NCBI GenBank assembly: GCA_004194705.1
Contig: SADC01000290.1
Location: forward strand, 56,001-120,000
Direction of reading: 5' to 3'
DNA: 64,000 nt
Origin: Ditylenchus dipsaci
Taxonomy: Eukaryota; Nematoda; Chromadorea; Rhabditida; Anguinidae
The notes under the pieces were generated by a model. It did no database searches. It was given only the letters and a program-made list of their open reading frames with translations, and had not been told where the DNA came from. Shown in pieces: positions 37,250 to 48,308 of the stretch. Position 1 is the first letter of the stretch; every line of letters starts with the position of its first letter. Made by a program: the position numbers and the translations under genes.

Positions 37250-38245
37250 CAGGGTGTCCCAGAAAAAAACACTACACTTTGAGAGCACTGCAGGACCAAT
37301 TTCAATTTTTAATTTTTTATGCATGATATGTCATCTTGTAGCCCTGTTAATTCCTTCGCAAACAGTGTATTAACATTTTGGAAGTGACTTATATATAAAA
37401 GATATATGGACAGAACAAAAAAATCCAGGGTTAGCGATCCCCGAATTTTCGGCTTTGTAAAATTGACTCGTGGTCAAAAAATTTGGATAAAGTTCTATTT
37501 GTTGTAATGATATTATCGATGAATTTTGTAGCGCAGATCAAAAGCTACAAAACCCATTTTACAGACCAATTTTGATGGTATACATTTGAGATATGGTATT
37601 TTGAACGAAAACCGAAAATGGCCAAGAACCAGTTTTCTTAATTGTTTGAATTTCAGTCATTTTTTAATGGAGTTACTGTTTTCATGAGGCCGTATATCAA
37701 CATTTAAATTTTCCAAATTATTTTTTAAAATGATTTTTGTAGCTCTTTATCTGTGCTGCAATATAGAGCATTAATATTATTACAGCGCGAAACGCTCAGG
37801 CGTACTTTTGACCAATCAAAGTAGTGAAAGTGGTCGTCAACTTTTCAAAAAAGACTTCAATTGTGTTGAGAGCCGAATGGTAATTTTTAAAAAGCAATCT
37901 TAAAAAAAACTAATACATTAGTTGAAAGAAAAAAAGAGGTACAAAATCATGAGCTTGGAATATTTTTTTTTCAAAAAAAAAATTGGCATTTTGAATGAAC
38001 TTAAAAATACGTCAAGCATTTTTAGCTTTAACAAAAAATGAAAATTTGCGGATTGAAAATCCTGGTTTTTTTCTTTGTTCTGTCCGTATATCTTCTATAT
38101 CTAAGTCACTTTCGTAATATTAATACACCATTCGTGAGGGAATTACCAGGGCTACAAGATGATCTATCGTTCACAAAAGGTTAATAATGAAAATTGGTCC
38201 TGCGGTGCTCTCAAAATGCAGCGGTTTTTTTTCTGGGACAGCCTG
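37250..38245. mobile_element. 996-bp Tc1/mariner-like foldback, TA-flanked
   Basis: It begins CAGGGTGTCCCAGAAAAAAA and ends with the mirrored TTCTGGGACAGCCTG, with TA at 37248-37249 and 38246-38247. The arms of about 480 bp are inverted and diverged. They share a GTAGCGCAG...AGCTACAAAA module with the foldback at 15048-15835. No transposase frame remains. Confidence 0.75.
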
Positions 38246-40831
38246 TAATAATTTGGAAATTTATCTTTATCGTAATTCAAACAATACTCTGCTGTCTGAT
38301 GGGATGACTTAATAGGTTGTAACAGAATAAGGCGTAAAATAGTCTAAATGCAAAAATAATTTTGAGAAAAAAATGTTGGAAGCAAGGTATGAGTCGAAAT
38401 AAGAGATGGTTTTGGCGTAACTAGTGTTCACCAATCTGAGATGTTCCAACTTCGTAAACATCGGAGTCAGATTTGAAGCACAGTGCATACTCTAACTCCA
38501 ACTCGGACCCTAACTCAAACTTCGGATTACTAAAAAGGGTGTCAGAAAAATAAAAAATAACAAAAAAAATTGATAAAACAGATTTCCATTTCATGAGCTA
38601 TCATAGTAATCTTAGAAAATAAATTAGTTAATATGTTTTTATTAATAATTATTTTCATTGTTGACCCACTTAAGTTTTTTTGTTTCGCACCAAAATTTTG
38701 ACCAAAAATAGTTTTTATATCACCTTATTATTTAATAAGTTTACAAGCTATCTTCTCTTTTTGCGATTAATTCTGAGTGGTCTCCATCTATCCATAGTAA
38801 TATCGATTTTTTCAGTGGTCTAGATCAACCCTCGGTGGTATTGATACATCTATGAAAATATGGGTTTCGATCTATTCTCAGTTCTTTGGGTCAACACCGA
38901 CCCTGCAAGTGAACCCTAAATATTTCAGTTTCAGACGAGAATACTTAAAAATCAGGAAATCATAGTTGGATCTGTTACGAATAATTTTCCAGGACAGATG
39001 CCTACCGTGAGAAGAGGGAGATATTTAATTCCAGAACGCAAAATTTTTTGGATTTAGCCTATACGTGCTGAAAATTAGATCTGGGAATGATTCCATCTAA
39101 CGAAGTGCTGTATTCTAGCAGCGGCGGATTCCGGTTACCTAACTATGAAGGGATTTATCCCTAAGGAAATTTACTCGTATATGAGTCTTTCCGTGCGGGC
39201 ATTTACTTGTGGGGAATTCAGCTGTGGGATAATTTACCTACAGGCACGTGAGCCACTTGAATAGCACCTCAGCCACCTATGTCGTTTTATCCAGATTTGA
39301 TGACAGTAAAAATAAATATTAGGTAAAAAGCAAAAATTTATTGCCGACTTAACATGCCAATAAAACAAAAATTGTCCTGCCAATTTTAATCTCCCTAATA
39401 CAAAAAGCTTAGGGTGATGCTCGTGTGCCTATTCCGTCAAAGATCTCTCACTGGGCGGAATCCTCTTCCGGAAAATTTTAACACGGTCTATTACCTATTC
39501 AACTACGTAAGGATGGCAATGCTGTCTTCTTACAAGTTTGCAAACACGAAAAAATGTATAAAGCAAACCTGTGACACAGCAAATATGTCATATCTTCAAT
39601 TGTTGGACTTTTAGCCAAAAAGGTAACAATATGAATGTGTGAAAACAGACAAGGTTTATATAAGAAATTGAAGATGCAACAGTTATTTGGAATTACGGAG
39701 GTGGGTGGCAATTATAAATTTTAGCTGTAAAAGTATTTAACTGTAAATAACATCGAAAGATAGTCTAATATAAAAGCAGCTAAAATGTAAGATATTATTC
39801 AAATTCCAGAAGTCAAGAAAGTGTCTACTAGTAATTTCTCTTTTCTCGCCATTAAAAAGTTTTGCCTTTTAGTATTGAATTCAACTCAAGGTCATTTTTG
39901 AAATAATTTCCTTACAACACACACTGCAAATACACACACAACTCTTTTATATAACAATTTCTTTTGACAGAAGAGGAGATGGGAGGTAAAGGAGGAATAA
40001 ATAAATGGCTGGCTCGACTTTCTACAACCAAATCAACCATACACACACGTCTACCCAATTTTACAATTACTTTAGGAAAAGAGCCACTAGCGAGATAGTC
40101 TATTAAATTGGGAGAATATTTTACAAAAAAAAACATAGTATATTACACTGCATTATAAAAAAAGAGAATTTCGAAGAAAAATTGAAGAAAAGAGACTTTT
40201 TAGTTGCTGATGGCTACTATTAAAAGGATGGGCAAGGCAGTCTAATAAAAACTTTGAAAATAGTTGGTCTTGGACTTTTTACACACTCAATAGTTTAATA
40301 TAGTTAACTGTAGGAAAGGGTAGATGGAGAAAACTAAATGTGTACAAGATTCCATAAATATTTTCTTGTCAATTTTGAAAATGGATATATTCAAATTCAG
40401 ATACCGTATTCGGTAAAAGTATAGGTGGAATCTACAACTTGTTTTTTGCTGGTGCATTCGACTAAATGGAGACCAGGCTTAACAACTGTACGGGAATGAT
40501 AATTAAACAATCGAAAAAAGATCAAAACCGAGATTAGATCCATCAAATATACTCATGCAGAACCCTTACACTTACACGTAGCGTACAGTCAACTTTGAAT
40601 CGCTGCGTTGTACAGGAATGACTTATATTCACGGATTACTTTCACTGAGTATGCAGAACTAGAGCAAAAACCAAAATAACTAAACTTATCAAAGGCAAAG
40701 TCAAGAAGTTGGCTGGCAAAAGTTGAAAAATTATCGGATAGGTGCCATAATTAAAGGTTTAACGGTAGATACATTTTTGTCACTTTTGGGGACGGCTATC
40801 ATTCAGCGACCCCATAATAAAAAAATCGGCG

Positions 40832-41515
40832 CTACCGGAGTACCCCCCCCCCCTAAATGAATTTTTTTTAAAGTGTTTCAAAACACCTTATATCGACCTA
40901 AAATTGTCTCAGGAGTTCAAAAAAGACATTTTTTTGAGTTCTGGTCGATAAAAGTTGAGTTTTTGAGCCACCGATAATTCCCCTTTTTGACCATTTTTAA
41001 AGGCATTTACGCTTGTATTGTGATGGGAAGAGACCAAAAAGGGGCCAATTTAGTGCAAAAAAGAAGATGTTAAACATAGTTTTGTTGACTGGGGCCTACC
41101 TCATAAAGAAACTCCGGTATGCATACATTCGAGTGATTTGCGTCTAAGGTATGTGGGTGTGCGCATCTCAACTCCAAGCCCGCTGCCCACCCCCCCCCCC
41201 GGAAGGGGGCGCAGAGCGGCTTGGTTGATTAGAGATGCGCGCACTCACTTACCTTAGACATAATTAACCGAGCAAGACTCTTGATCAAATATGCATTTAG
41301 AGGCTCTTTTTGCACAGCTCCAGTGACCAAAACATGGCGAAACAGGTCAAAAGTCGAAATTTCAAAATGCCCAAAACTCAATTTTTTTATTCACCAGAAC
41401 TCAAAAATAATGTCTTTTTAAACTCCTGCGGCGATTTTAGGTCGATATAGGGTGTTTGGAAACACTTTACAAAAATTTATTTGGGAGGGGGGTATACTCC
41501 GGTAGGGTCGAAAAT
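40832..41515. repeat. second member of the GC-core palindrome family
   Basis: The arms run from GCTACCGGAGTACCCCC to the mirrored ATACTCCGGTAGGGTC. The core at 41150-41260 shares GTGTGCGCATCTCAACTC and CTTACCTTAGACAT with the palindrome at 35310, and has the same GC-rich hairpin position. Runs of C and G near the ends make the boundary approximate. Confidence 0.7.
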
Positions 41516-42231
41516 TCAAAATTATATCGAAAATCATCAATTTTTAAGACAAAAGTTTTTAAAACATTTTTTAAAAAACTTCTTTTGTCTACCAAATCTG
41601 TCTTCCAAAAGTTTTTTTTCAAATTTTTCCTATCCCATATTAATTACGTAAAAATCCAATATGCTATAGCGTTGCTATAAGAAAACAAAACTTAAGCTTT
41701 AATCTTGAGCTTTTCATTTATCCACTGATTAGTAGTTCTTTTTATTTTATTTTTTATATTAGCTTTAAAAAAGAGCAAAAAGCGAGTAGAACTTAGCTAA
41801 TGTGCCACTAGGCATCACATATTCAGCCTGTTCAAGAACAACAGCTTTTTATTTATAACCAACTATTTGTCTCGCCGTCCAACTTCTTCACTTATTTTTT
41901 GTTGCTTGAGGTAGTCTGATCCAAAATCGAAAAGAAAAAAGCGGCTGCTTGTTGGAATAGTTATTTATTCCAGTGATAATGCAACTGCTTTTTCTAAATG
42001 TGTAGCTTTCAAGATAACTTGGTTAAAGTAGTCAACCAACTGTGGTCTCCAAGCGTTACTGAATTTAAATGAAAACAACAAAAGTTGAAACCTTGTAAAT
42101 TGTGCAAAGAAAATTGAAAAATTAAAAATAAGGCTTAATCAATGAATCAATTGTCTACAACTTCATTTCTTCCACAAACAATTATTTGTAAAAATATTTA
42201 AAGGGGAAGCTACTTGGGTTTGAAAAAGTAT

Positions 42232-43440
42232 CTTTCATGGCGCAGTGCGTAAGAGCTCGCGTTTTTTGGCCCAAAATGGTGCTTTTTGGTGTTGAAGGTT
42301 CAATCCACACACTATTTTTTTTGGCTTGTTTGGCCAGTTTAGAGGTAATTAGACTTTTTTGACGCCAGATTCGGAATCAGCGACCCAAATTACCTCTAAA
42401 CTGGCCAAAAAAGCCAAAACAAATAGTGTGCCACTACAGTCAAACCTCGATAAACCGGCACCCCAATAAACCGGCACCCTTGATAAACCGGCACCCTTAG
42501 TCCAGTTTAGCTGGCCGACAAAGAAAATCAACAAAAGGACACCCGATAAACCGGCACCCCGATAAACCGGCACCCTAAGGTCAGTCCGCACAAAAGAAAA
42601 TTTACCTCGATAAACCGGCACTCCTTATAATTTACCTTAACGCGGGAAGCCCTGACTTTAAGACAAGCTTATTCTGGTGCAGAATTTTACGGAGAATCCG
42701 AATCTGCAAACCATTTTTCAAAAAAGGCGGTTTGGCTTGAGATTTCGACCATTTCTAAATGGTCGTTAAATGTGACTAGTAGTAGTCAGCCAGTACTCAA
42801 ATAATTTATATTATAACTTCTTTATTTCGTTAGAAAGCGCAAGAAATCAGCTTTTCAATCACATATTGTTGTACGGTTATGAAAACATAATGTAAAATAA
42901 TCGGCCAAAGAAACGTTCGTGTCATTTTTCAAAAAACGATCTTTTTGACTAGAATATGCAAAACTAAAACTCCACCAAAAAATGGCTCAAAGTATAGTAA
43001 AACAAAGTCTTTACAGGGTAGGTCGACCGTTTCAAAAAAATTAACAAATATTTGAAAAAACATTTTAACTGGAAATTTTTCCACCGCTGAGCTAACCTGG
43101 AATTTATAGATTCGTGTTCAGCATGGTCAATTTGCTAAGAGAACTGCTCTTAAAAATTAAACGTCATCGTCAAAATTCATATTCCTCTCAAGTTGATGCA
43201 TAATAAATTGTGGAAAGATCTCATGCTTAATGCAAAACCTCGATAAGCCGACACCTTTCTCTTGAAAATCATTTAAAACCTCTTCAAACCGCAACCCCGA
43301 TAAACCGGCACCCTAAGGTCGGTCCCTAGGATGCCGGCTTATCGAGGTTTGACTGCATGTGGGATTAAACCTGCAACACCAAAAACACCATTTCGGGCCA
43401 AAAAACGCGAGCGCTTACGCACTGCGCCATGGAAGCCACT
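42232..43440. repeat. composite: tRNA-like segments flanking a hairpin and a pogo-like MITE
   Basis: TGGCGCAGTGCGTAAGAGC (A-box-like, 42239) followed by GAAGGTTCAATCCACAC (B-box-like, 42286) forms a tRNA-like head. Its inverted copy lies at 43360-43435. Between them are a short hairpin (42302-42425, GGCCAGTTTAGAGGTAATT and complement) and a pogo-like MITE at 42437-43355 (CAGTCAAACCTCGATAAACC to GGTTTGACTG). The MITE carries at least seven GATAAACCGGCACCC words near its ends. Confidence 0.75.
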
Positions 43441-43889
43441 TTTCAAACCTAAATGGCTTCCCCCCCCTTTAATAGAGCTTATTCAAAAAAAAACAATGTG
43501 TAATCTTTTTCAGCTTTTTTCTTTATATACTATTTTTGGCTAACAATAATATGTTGTGTGTGAAAGTACTTTGGTGTAGCTAAAAAGTATACATTCTGCA
43601 CGATTAAAAAGCTCCAAATTTATATACTTTATATACAACTGTTGGGTTCTTCTAGGCTTTTATTAAAATTGTCTGAAGCCTTAGGTCTTTGGATTTCCGA
43701 CCTTACGTAAATATTCTAAACGGCGGGCCGTTATTTATTCCAACCTCTCTCCAAAGGGATGTTATTTTAAAAAGAGAAGTTTCATTGATGAGACATGCTG
43801 ATCGCCGTTGCGAATATTTCAAAAGACGGTACCAGATGAATTAAAAACAGCTTTTTGGCCAAAAGAATTGCGTCGAAGCATAATTACAA

Positions 43890-44103
43890 CTTAAAAGAGC
43901 ATGCCCGTGCGTTACACGGAGAAAAGGCGGGAATCAGTAACTTTCTTCTTTCTTGCTAATGCTAACTAGGTTTTTAAGTTTTCTGTCTAACTTTTAAAGG
44001 TAGCATAAGGTCATCGATGTGAAACGAGTGAAAAATGGGACGGTTCAAAAAAAGCGTTGGTCCCCGCCTTAAATTTTTGAAACGTACGGGCATGCTCTTT
44101 AAA
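43890..44103. repeat. TTAA-flanked MITE with GAGCATGCCCGT ends
   Basis: AAGAGCATGCCCGTGCGTT at the left is mirrored by ACGTACGGGCATGCTCTTT at the right, followed inward by GGCGGGAA and CCCCGCCTT. TTAA is present at both outer edges. A half copy occurs at 53866-53915. Confidence 0.55.
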
Positions 44104-45772
44104 AAAAAACCTCCGGCACTGCTTTATTACCTGGTGCGGTGCGTCCCGCCCCGTGGCATGGGGAGGTGCCGGGTCGATGTTCTGGCACACTTGGGTGTGA
44201 CGCGGTGCTGGGCTGTAGTCTGGAAATCACTGAGGCATGGGGCGGTGCTGGGGGAAGAACAGGGAATAGAAAAACCAAAAATCTATTTTTTCGTGCTTTC
44301 AAACTAGGTATAGCTCGAAAAAGTTGTTAAAAACTTAAAAAACTTTGGTTAAGCCAGCAACAGGCGGAATAAAAGTAGAACGGCGAATGTTGCCTGCTTA
44401 CCCGTCACTGGTCAAAACACTGTAATAATGACATAATGAAAGAAAAAAGGTAAATAATGTCTTTATTGCTGAATCTTTAATATTTTGAAATATTTAAGTA
44501 AAAAATAGTTTTTAATAAGCTATACAAACTTATGCAAATAAATACGAAAGCTGCTATTCATGGTCATTTGTTCTTCTAGATTGGACTCCTAAAAAGGTTC
44601 GAGTTAGTTTCGGAAAACAAGTTCATCTAATTGCCGCTCCTCTCCTGGTTACCGTGTTTTGGTATTACTGTTTTGACCCACTTTTGAAAAATAATCTTGA
44701 ACACACCACCCGTTATTTTGAGTCAGTGAGATAAGGTACAAACTGACCAAGAACTTGTCCAAGAATAATTTACAAAAATCGGATTAAAGGTACACTGTAT
44801 CATGATAAATTTTGATCAATTTTATATATAAGAGAATTTTTGTGTATCATATATGTTTGTATTAACTGAGCTTATGTGAAATCGTTTAAATTTGATCTAG
44901 TAAATTTACTTAAAAAATTTTAAAAAATTAAAAGTGTTTATCCTGTCAACCATTTTTCGAAAACAAGGTTTGGTAGCCCTGTTAATGTTCTTGCTAGATT
45001 TATGTCGAACCTATTTGAAATATTGTATGAACGTCATTATTGACTTTGCGTCATTTGGAGAAGTTGGTCCCTTTAACTGATAGAAAGTTTTATTGAGTGT
45101 GAATTGTTCTTACATATTCTTGAAGCTATCTTTTAGCGTATATCAAACGCTACAAAAATCAAATAGAAAATTTTTCTGTAAATTGTAATTTGTAGCACTT
45201 GATGCCGGCCATGAAAACTTCGCACGTTTGAATGCGCGCGGACTCTTTTTTATTTCGCAAAGATAATATATTCAAAATGACCGCAAATTTCTGAAAAATG
45301 ATTACAAATGTTAAACCGCATGTTTCTATTTATTTCTATATATTTTTTGTATTGCCATGTAGTTAAGAATCTCAGCTTTTCTAATAAAGTATGGATAAAA
45401 GTAGAACGAAGTAGCTTTTATTTTATTCAAACCCCTAAATCTCTATATTTGAATCTGAATCTGTTACCATACAATGCTGTTTGATAGCTTTTAAAACAGC
45501 TGAGATTTCGTGATACACGATAATGCAAAGTATTATGAAAAAAAATCAATACAGAAAAATCAAAAATAAATGAAAATTTAAAATTTGCGGTCATGTTTTA
45601 GAAATCTGGAGTTAAAAAAACCAAATCAATAAAGCGAGAAAAAAACAAATTTGCAACAGTTTCACAAAAGCTCACTTGGCCTAGGCACACACTTGTCAGC
45701 AAAGAATGCTTTACAAGATGAAGGTTGTTTATAACTTTAATTGATTATAACAATATTCAGTTTTAGACTTTT

Positions 45773-47934
45773 AAAAAACCTGTAACACTGTTTGCTGTAG
45801 TTGACACGATTTTCTTAGATGACCGAAAGAAGTTTCTGTAAGTTTTCACCACAGAAATAGTAATTAAAGGGTTTATTGTGGCCATCCAATATATTGGCAG
45901 TGTTAAATAGCTACCAAAAAGGCCAATAGACGACGATGAGTCCGTCCAAACAAAAGTAGTTACTATACAAACTACACTTAAGCTGAATTCTGCTACTGGT
46001 AAGGCTGTCTAAATATGGTTTTTTTTCAAATTGAAGTCAGGCCTTGGTATAAACTTCTTAAATTCGATCATTCTTTACTACTTTTTGTGGCATTTTACCA
46101 ACACTCATATCTTCATACCGAAAAAATGCTAAGGCTCTTATAAAATGTGTAACTAAAAATTCTTCGCCAAAAAATTAAACTTCTTTCCATATAAAATCGT
46201 TTTTCGGCATTTTGTTTTTGATCTATTTTAGACTGTAGAGTCTAAAAAGTTTTTTTTTAAAGTTATCACTCTTTTTTTAAGCTAATTCCATTGTGTACAA
46301 AGTCATTGGCAACCGCAGTGTTGAAAACATATGTCGAAATTACAATACCGAAAAACGATTTTGAATTAGGAGAATAAATGATCATCAGTAGAGGTTACCA
46401 TATTTATTCGAATAGAAGGGCACCCCTAAGTTTAAAAAGGTGTCATGGCTTTCTGTTTGACCTATATTTTGTCACTAACAAAATGTAACTTAGAATCTCG
46501 GCTTTTTTTGTATATAGCATGTTTAGGAGCCAGTGACAAAATAGAAGTCAGATACACAATGACACAAGCATTTTTTTAAATTTAGAGGTGTCTTTTTGTT
46601 AAAATAAATATGAAATGTGCTGATTTCTGATCTTCGATTATACCTGACAAAACAATATAATGTTAAGTTCTTTGTTGACTTGAGCCATTCTTTTACCTCC
46701 AGTTTGATCACCTTTAGCTCCCGGATCAATATTTGAATTTTTAACATATCTTTTGATTTTTAATCCACAAGTTATTATTATCGTATAAGACACTGTTTGG
46801 AGAATTACTACACAACCACAAGCCAGAGCCCATTTCACTGAGTCTTAAAATCACTCTTTTCATCTGTAAAATTTTCTAAAATATTACAGATTTGACAAGG
46901 CAAAATATGCTATCTGGCGTAAAACTGCCTTCGTCTTTTAAATGATAGAACAAAGCCGTTGTATTGATTTCTCTCATTTTATCATCATTAGGAAAAGCAG
47001 CCCATACATAGCCGGCGTAGTAAAATCCATGAAATAAAGCGCAGACTAAAAGCATGCCCACATATTGCAAAGTTGTAAGTATATGACGTCTAAATTTAAA
47101 TACTTTATTTGATTATTTCGTTTCCGACAGGGCGTGTGCCCGGTGATAAGAAAATTTGAAAGTCTTGCCATTTAAGATTCAGAAAAAAACCAAATTCTGA
47201 CACCGAATCCGTGTTCAGCGTGATCGATTGGTTTCCAAGTATCCCTTTAATCTAAAACTCGTAATCAAATTAAAAAACTTGAATTTTTCCAATGTTTTTT
47301 TGCCTCGAAAGGAATTTGAAAATAAAACTTAAGCTTAAATTTGAAAAAGTTCGGTCTGCAATCGAGGATGCTGAACCTAAATCCAGTGTCAGAATTTGCT
47401 TTTTTCCTAGCAAGAACATCGAAAATAGAAATTCTGAAATTCCGCGGAATTGTCTCCCGCGGAATTCTCGCCTTGCCCTTATCTGCATAATATCAAATAA
47501 CGGTAAATAAACGGAACACAATTGCAATTTATAGCAAAATGAAAGGAAAAAAACCATGACGCCATCACATAAGAGCTGTAAGGATATTTTAGCCAGCTCA
47601 AAAATCCGTTTGCCATAAAATGTTGTAGCCATCAAAAGTCACATAGATCTGAAAATTATGATAAAAACACAAAAGTTTTACACATTTTCAATTACTATCT
47701 GAATGCCGGAAGATATAAAAAGTAGCCAAATGTCAATTAAACAAGCCTGCTGCAAAATGGCTCTGTAAACGTGCATTTCTTTGGAACTTCTTTTCCAAAT
47801 CAACCATAGTAGCAAAGTGTTGAGAGAAATGCCAAAAACCACTGATATCCAGCAATTTATTTGATGTAAAACTAAAATTGTTGTTTCAAAAAACTAACCG
47901 TTGTAGAAAATTTTTGAAAATTACCAGAAATCAT
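45773..47934 (-). CDS. Str-superfamily 7TM chemoreceptor (nematode GPCR), 5 exons
   Basis: This is a predicted seven-transmembrane G-protein-coupled receptor of the nematode Str superfamily, normally a chemosensory receptor at the plasma membrane. Exons: 47934-47684, 47648 to about 47490, 47089-46888, 46843-46644 and 46008-45773. Visible marks are the LNTLLLWLIWKRSSKEM helix-loop of TM1, FAINCNCVPFIYRY at the end of TM3, WAAFPNDDKMREI in the extracellular loop, SYTIIITCGLKIKRYVK for TM5 and its cytoplasmic loop, and INPLITISVVKTYRNFF for TM7. The ligand cannot be inferred. Frame corrections are needed near the start (a T-run, about 47893), in exon 2 (about 47605) and at the exon 3/4 join. No canonical donor is seen after the exon 2 YRY segment. 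Introns of 35-45 nt separate exons 1/2 and 3/4. Confidence 0.85.
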
Positions 47935-48308
47935 TTTAAATCAATAACCAACGAAACATTAAAGTCTTTTATTTAATAGTAACTTTGTGAAGAAAAACTT
48001 CCTGGTAGCCTGATGACTTTCCTAATCCTTCCTGCAATAGGTAACTTGTTTTGCAAATCTCTGAGGACTTTGATTAATTAGCACAATTTTTATTCCTCTG
48101 ACAAATGAACAAATAAGCTAGAGCGAACAGCGTAAATTAAAAAAATCTGCGTACACCGCATTCACTTCATGATACCTGAATGCTGGATTTTTTGACCATT
48201 TTGTGGAGGTCAGGGCTTTTTTGGATTTTTTTGTATAACAGTCCAGTAGCCAAATAATTTTCGTAAAAAAATCTGAAAAGAGTGCTTGGTTTCCATAATA
48301 TGACTTAA

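Larger units (their letters stand above)
29773..45772. other. 16-kb gene-free tract
   Basis: No frame in this stretch shows splice-bounded, conserved coding sequence. The longest open frames (for example 35636-36004 and 43331-43543) lie inside palindromes. The recognisable content is foldback and MITE sequence, listed separately. The intervals 29810-31690, 32340-33880, 35970-37240 and 38250-40830 are AT-rich and otherwise unremarkable, with a short TG-rich run near 36903-36930. It lies upstream of the homeobox gene and downstream of the receptor gene. Confidence 0.5.

Noticed and set aside
44099..44307. Overlapping open frames in a GC-rich patch on both strands
   Set aside because: The patch repeats GGTGCTGGG- and GCGGTGC-like words beside a TTAA MITE; neither strand shows a recognisable domain.
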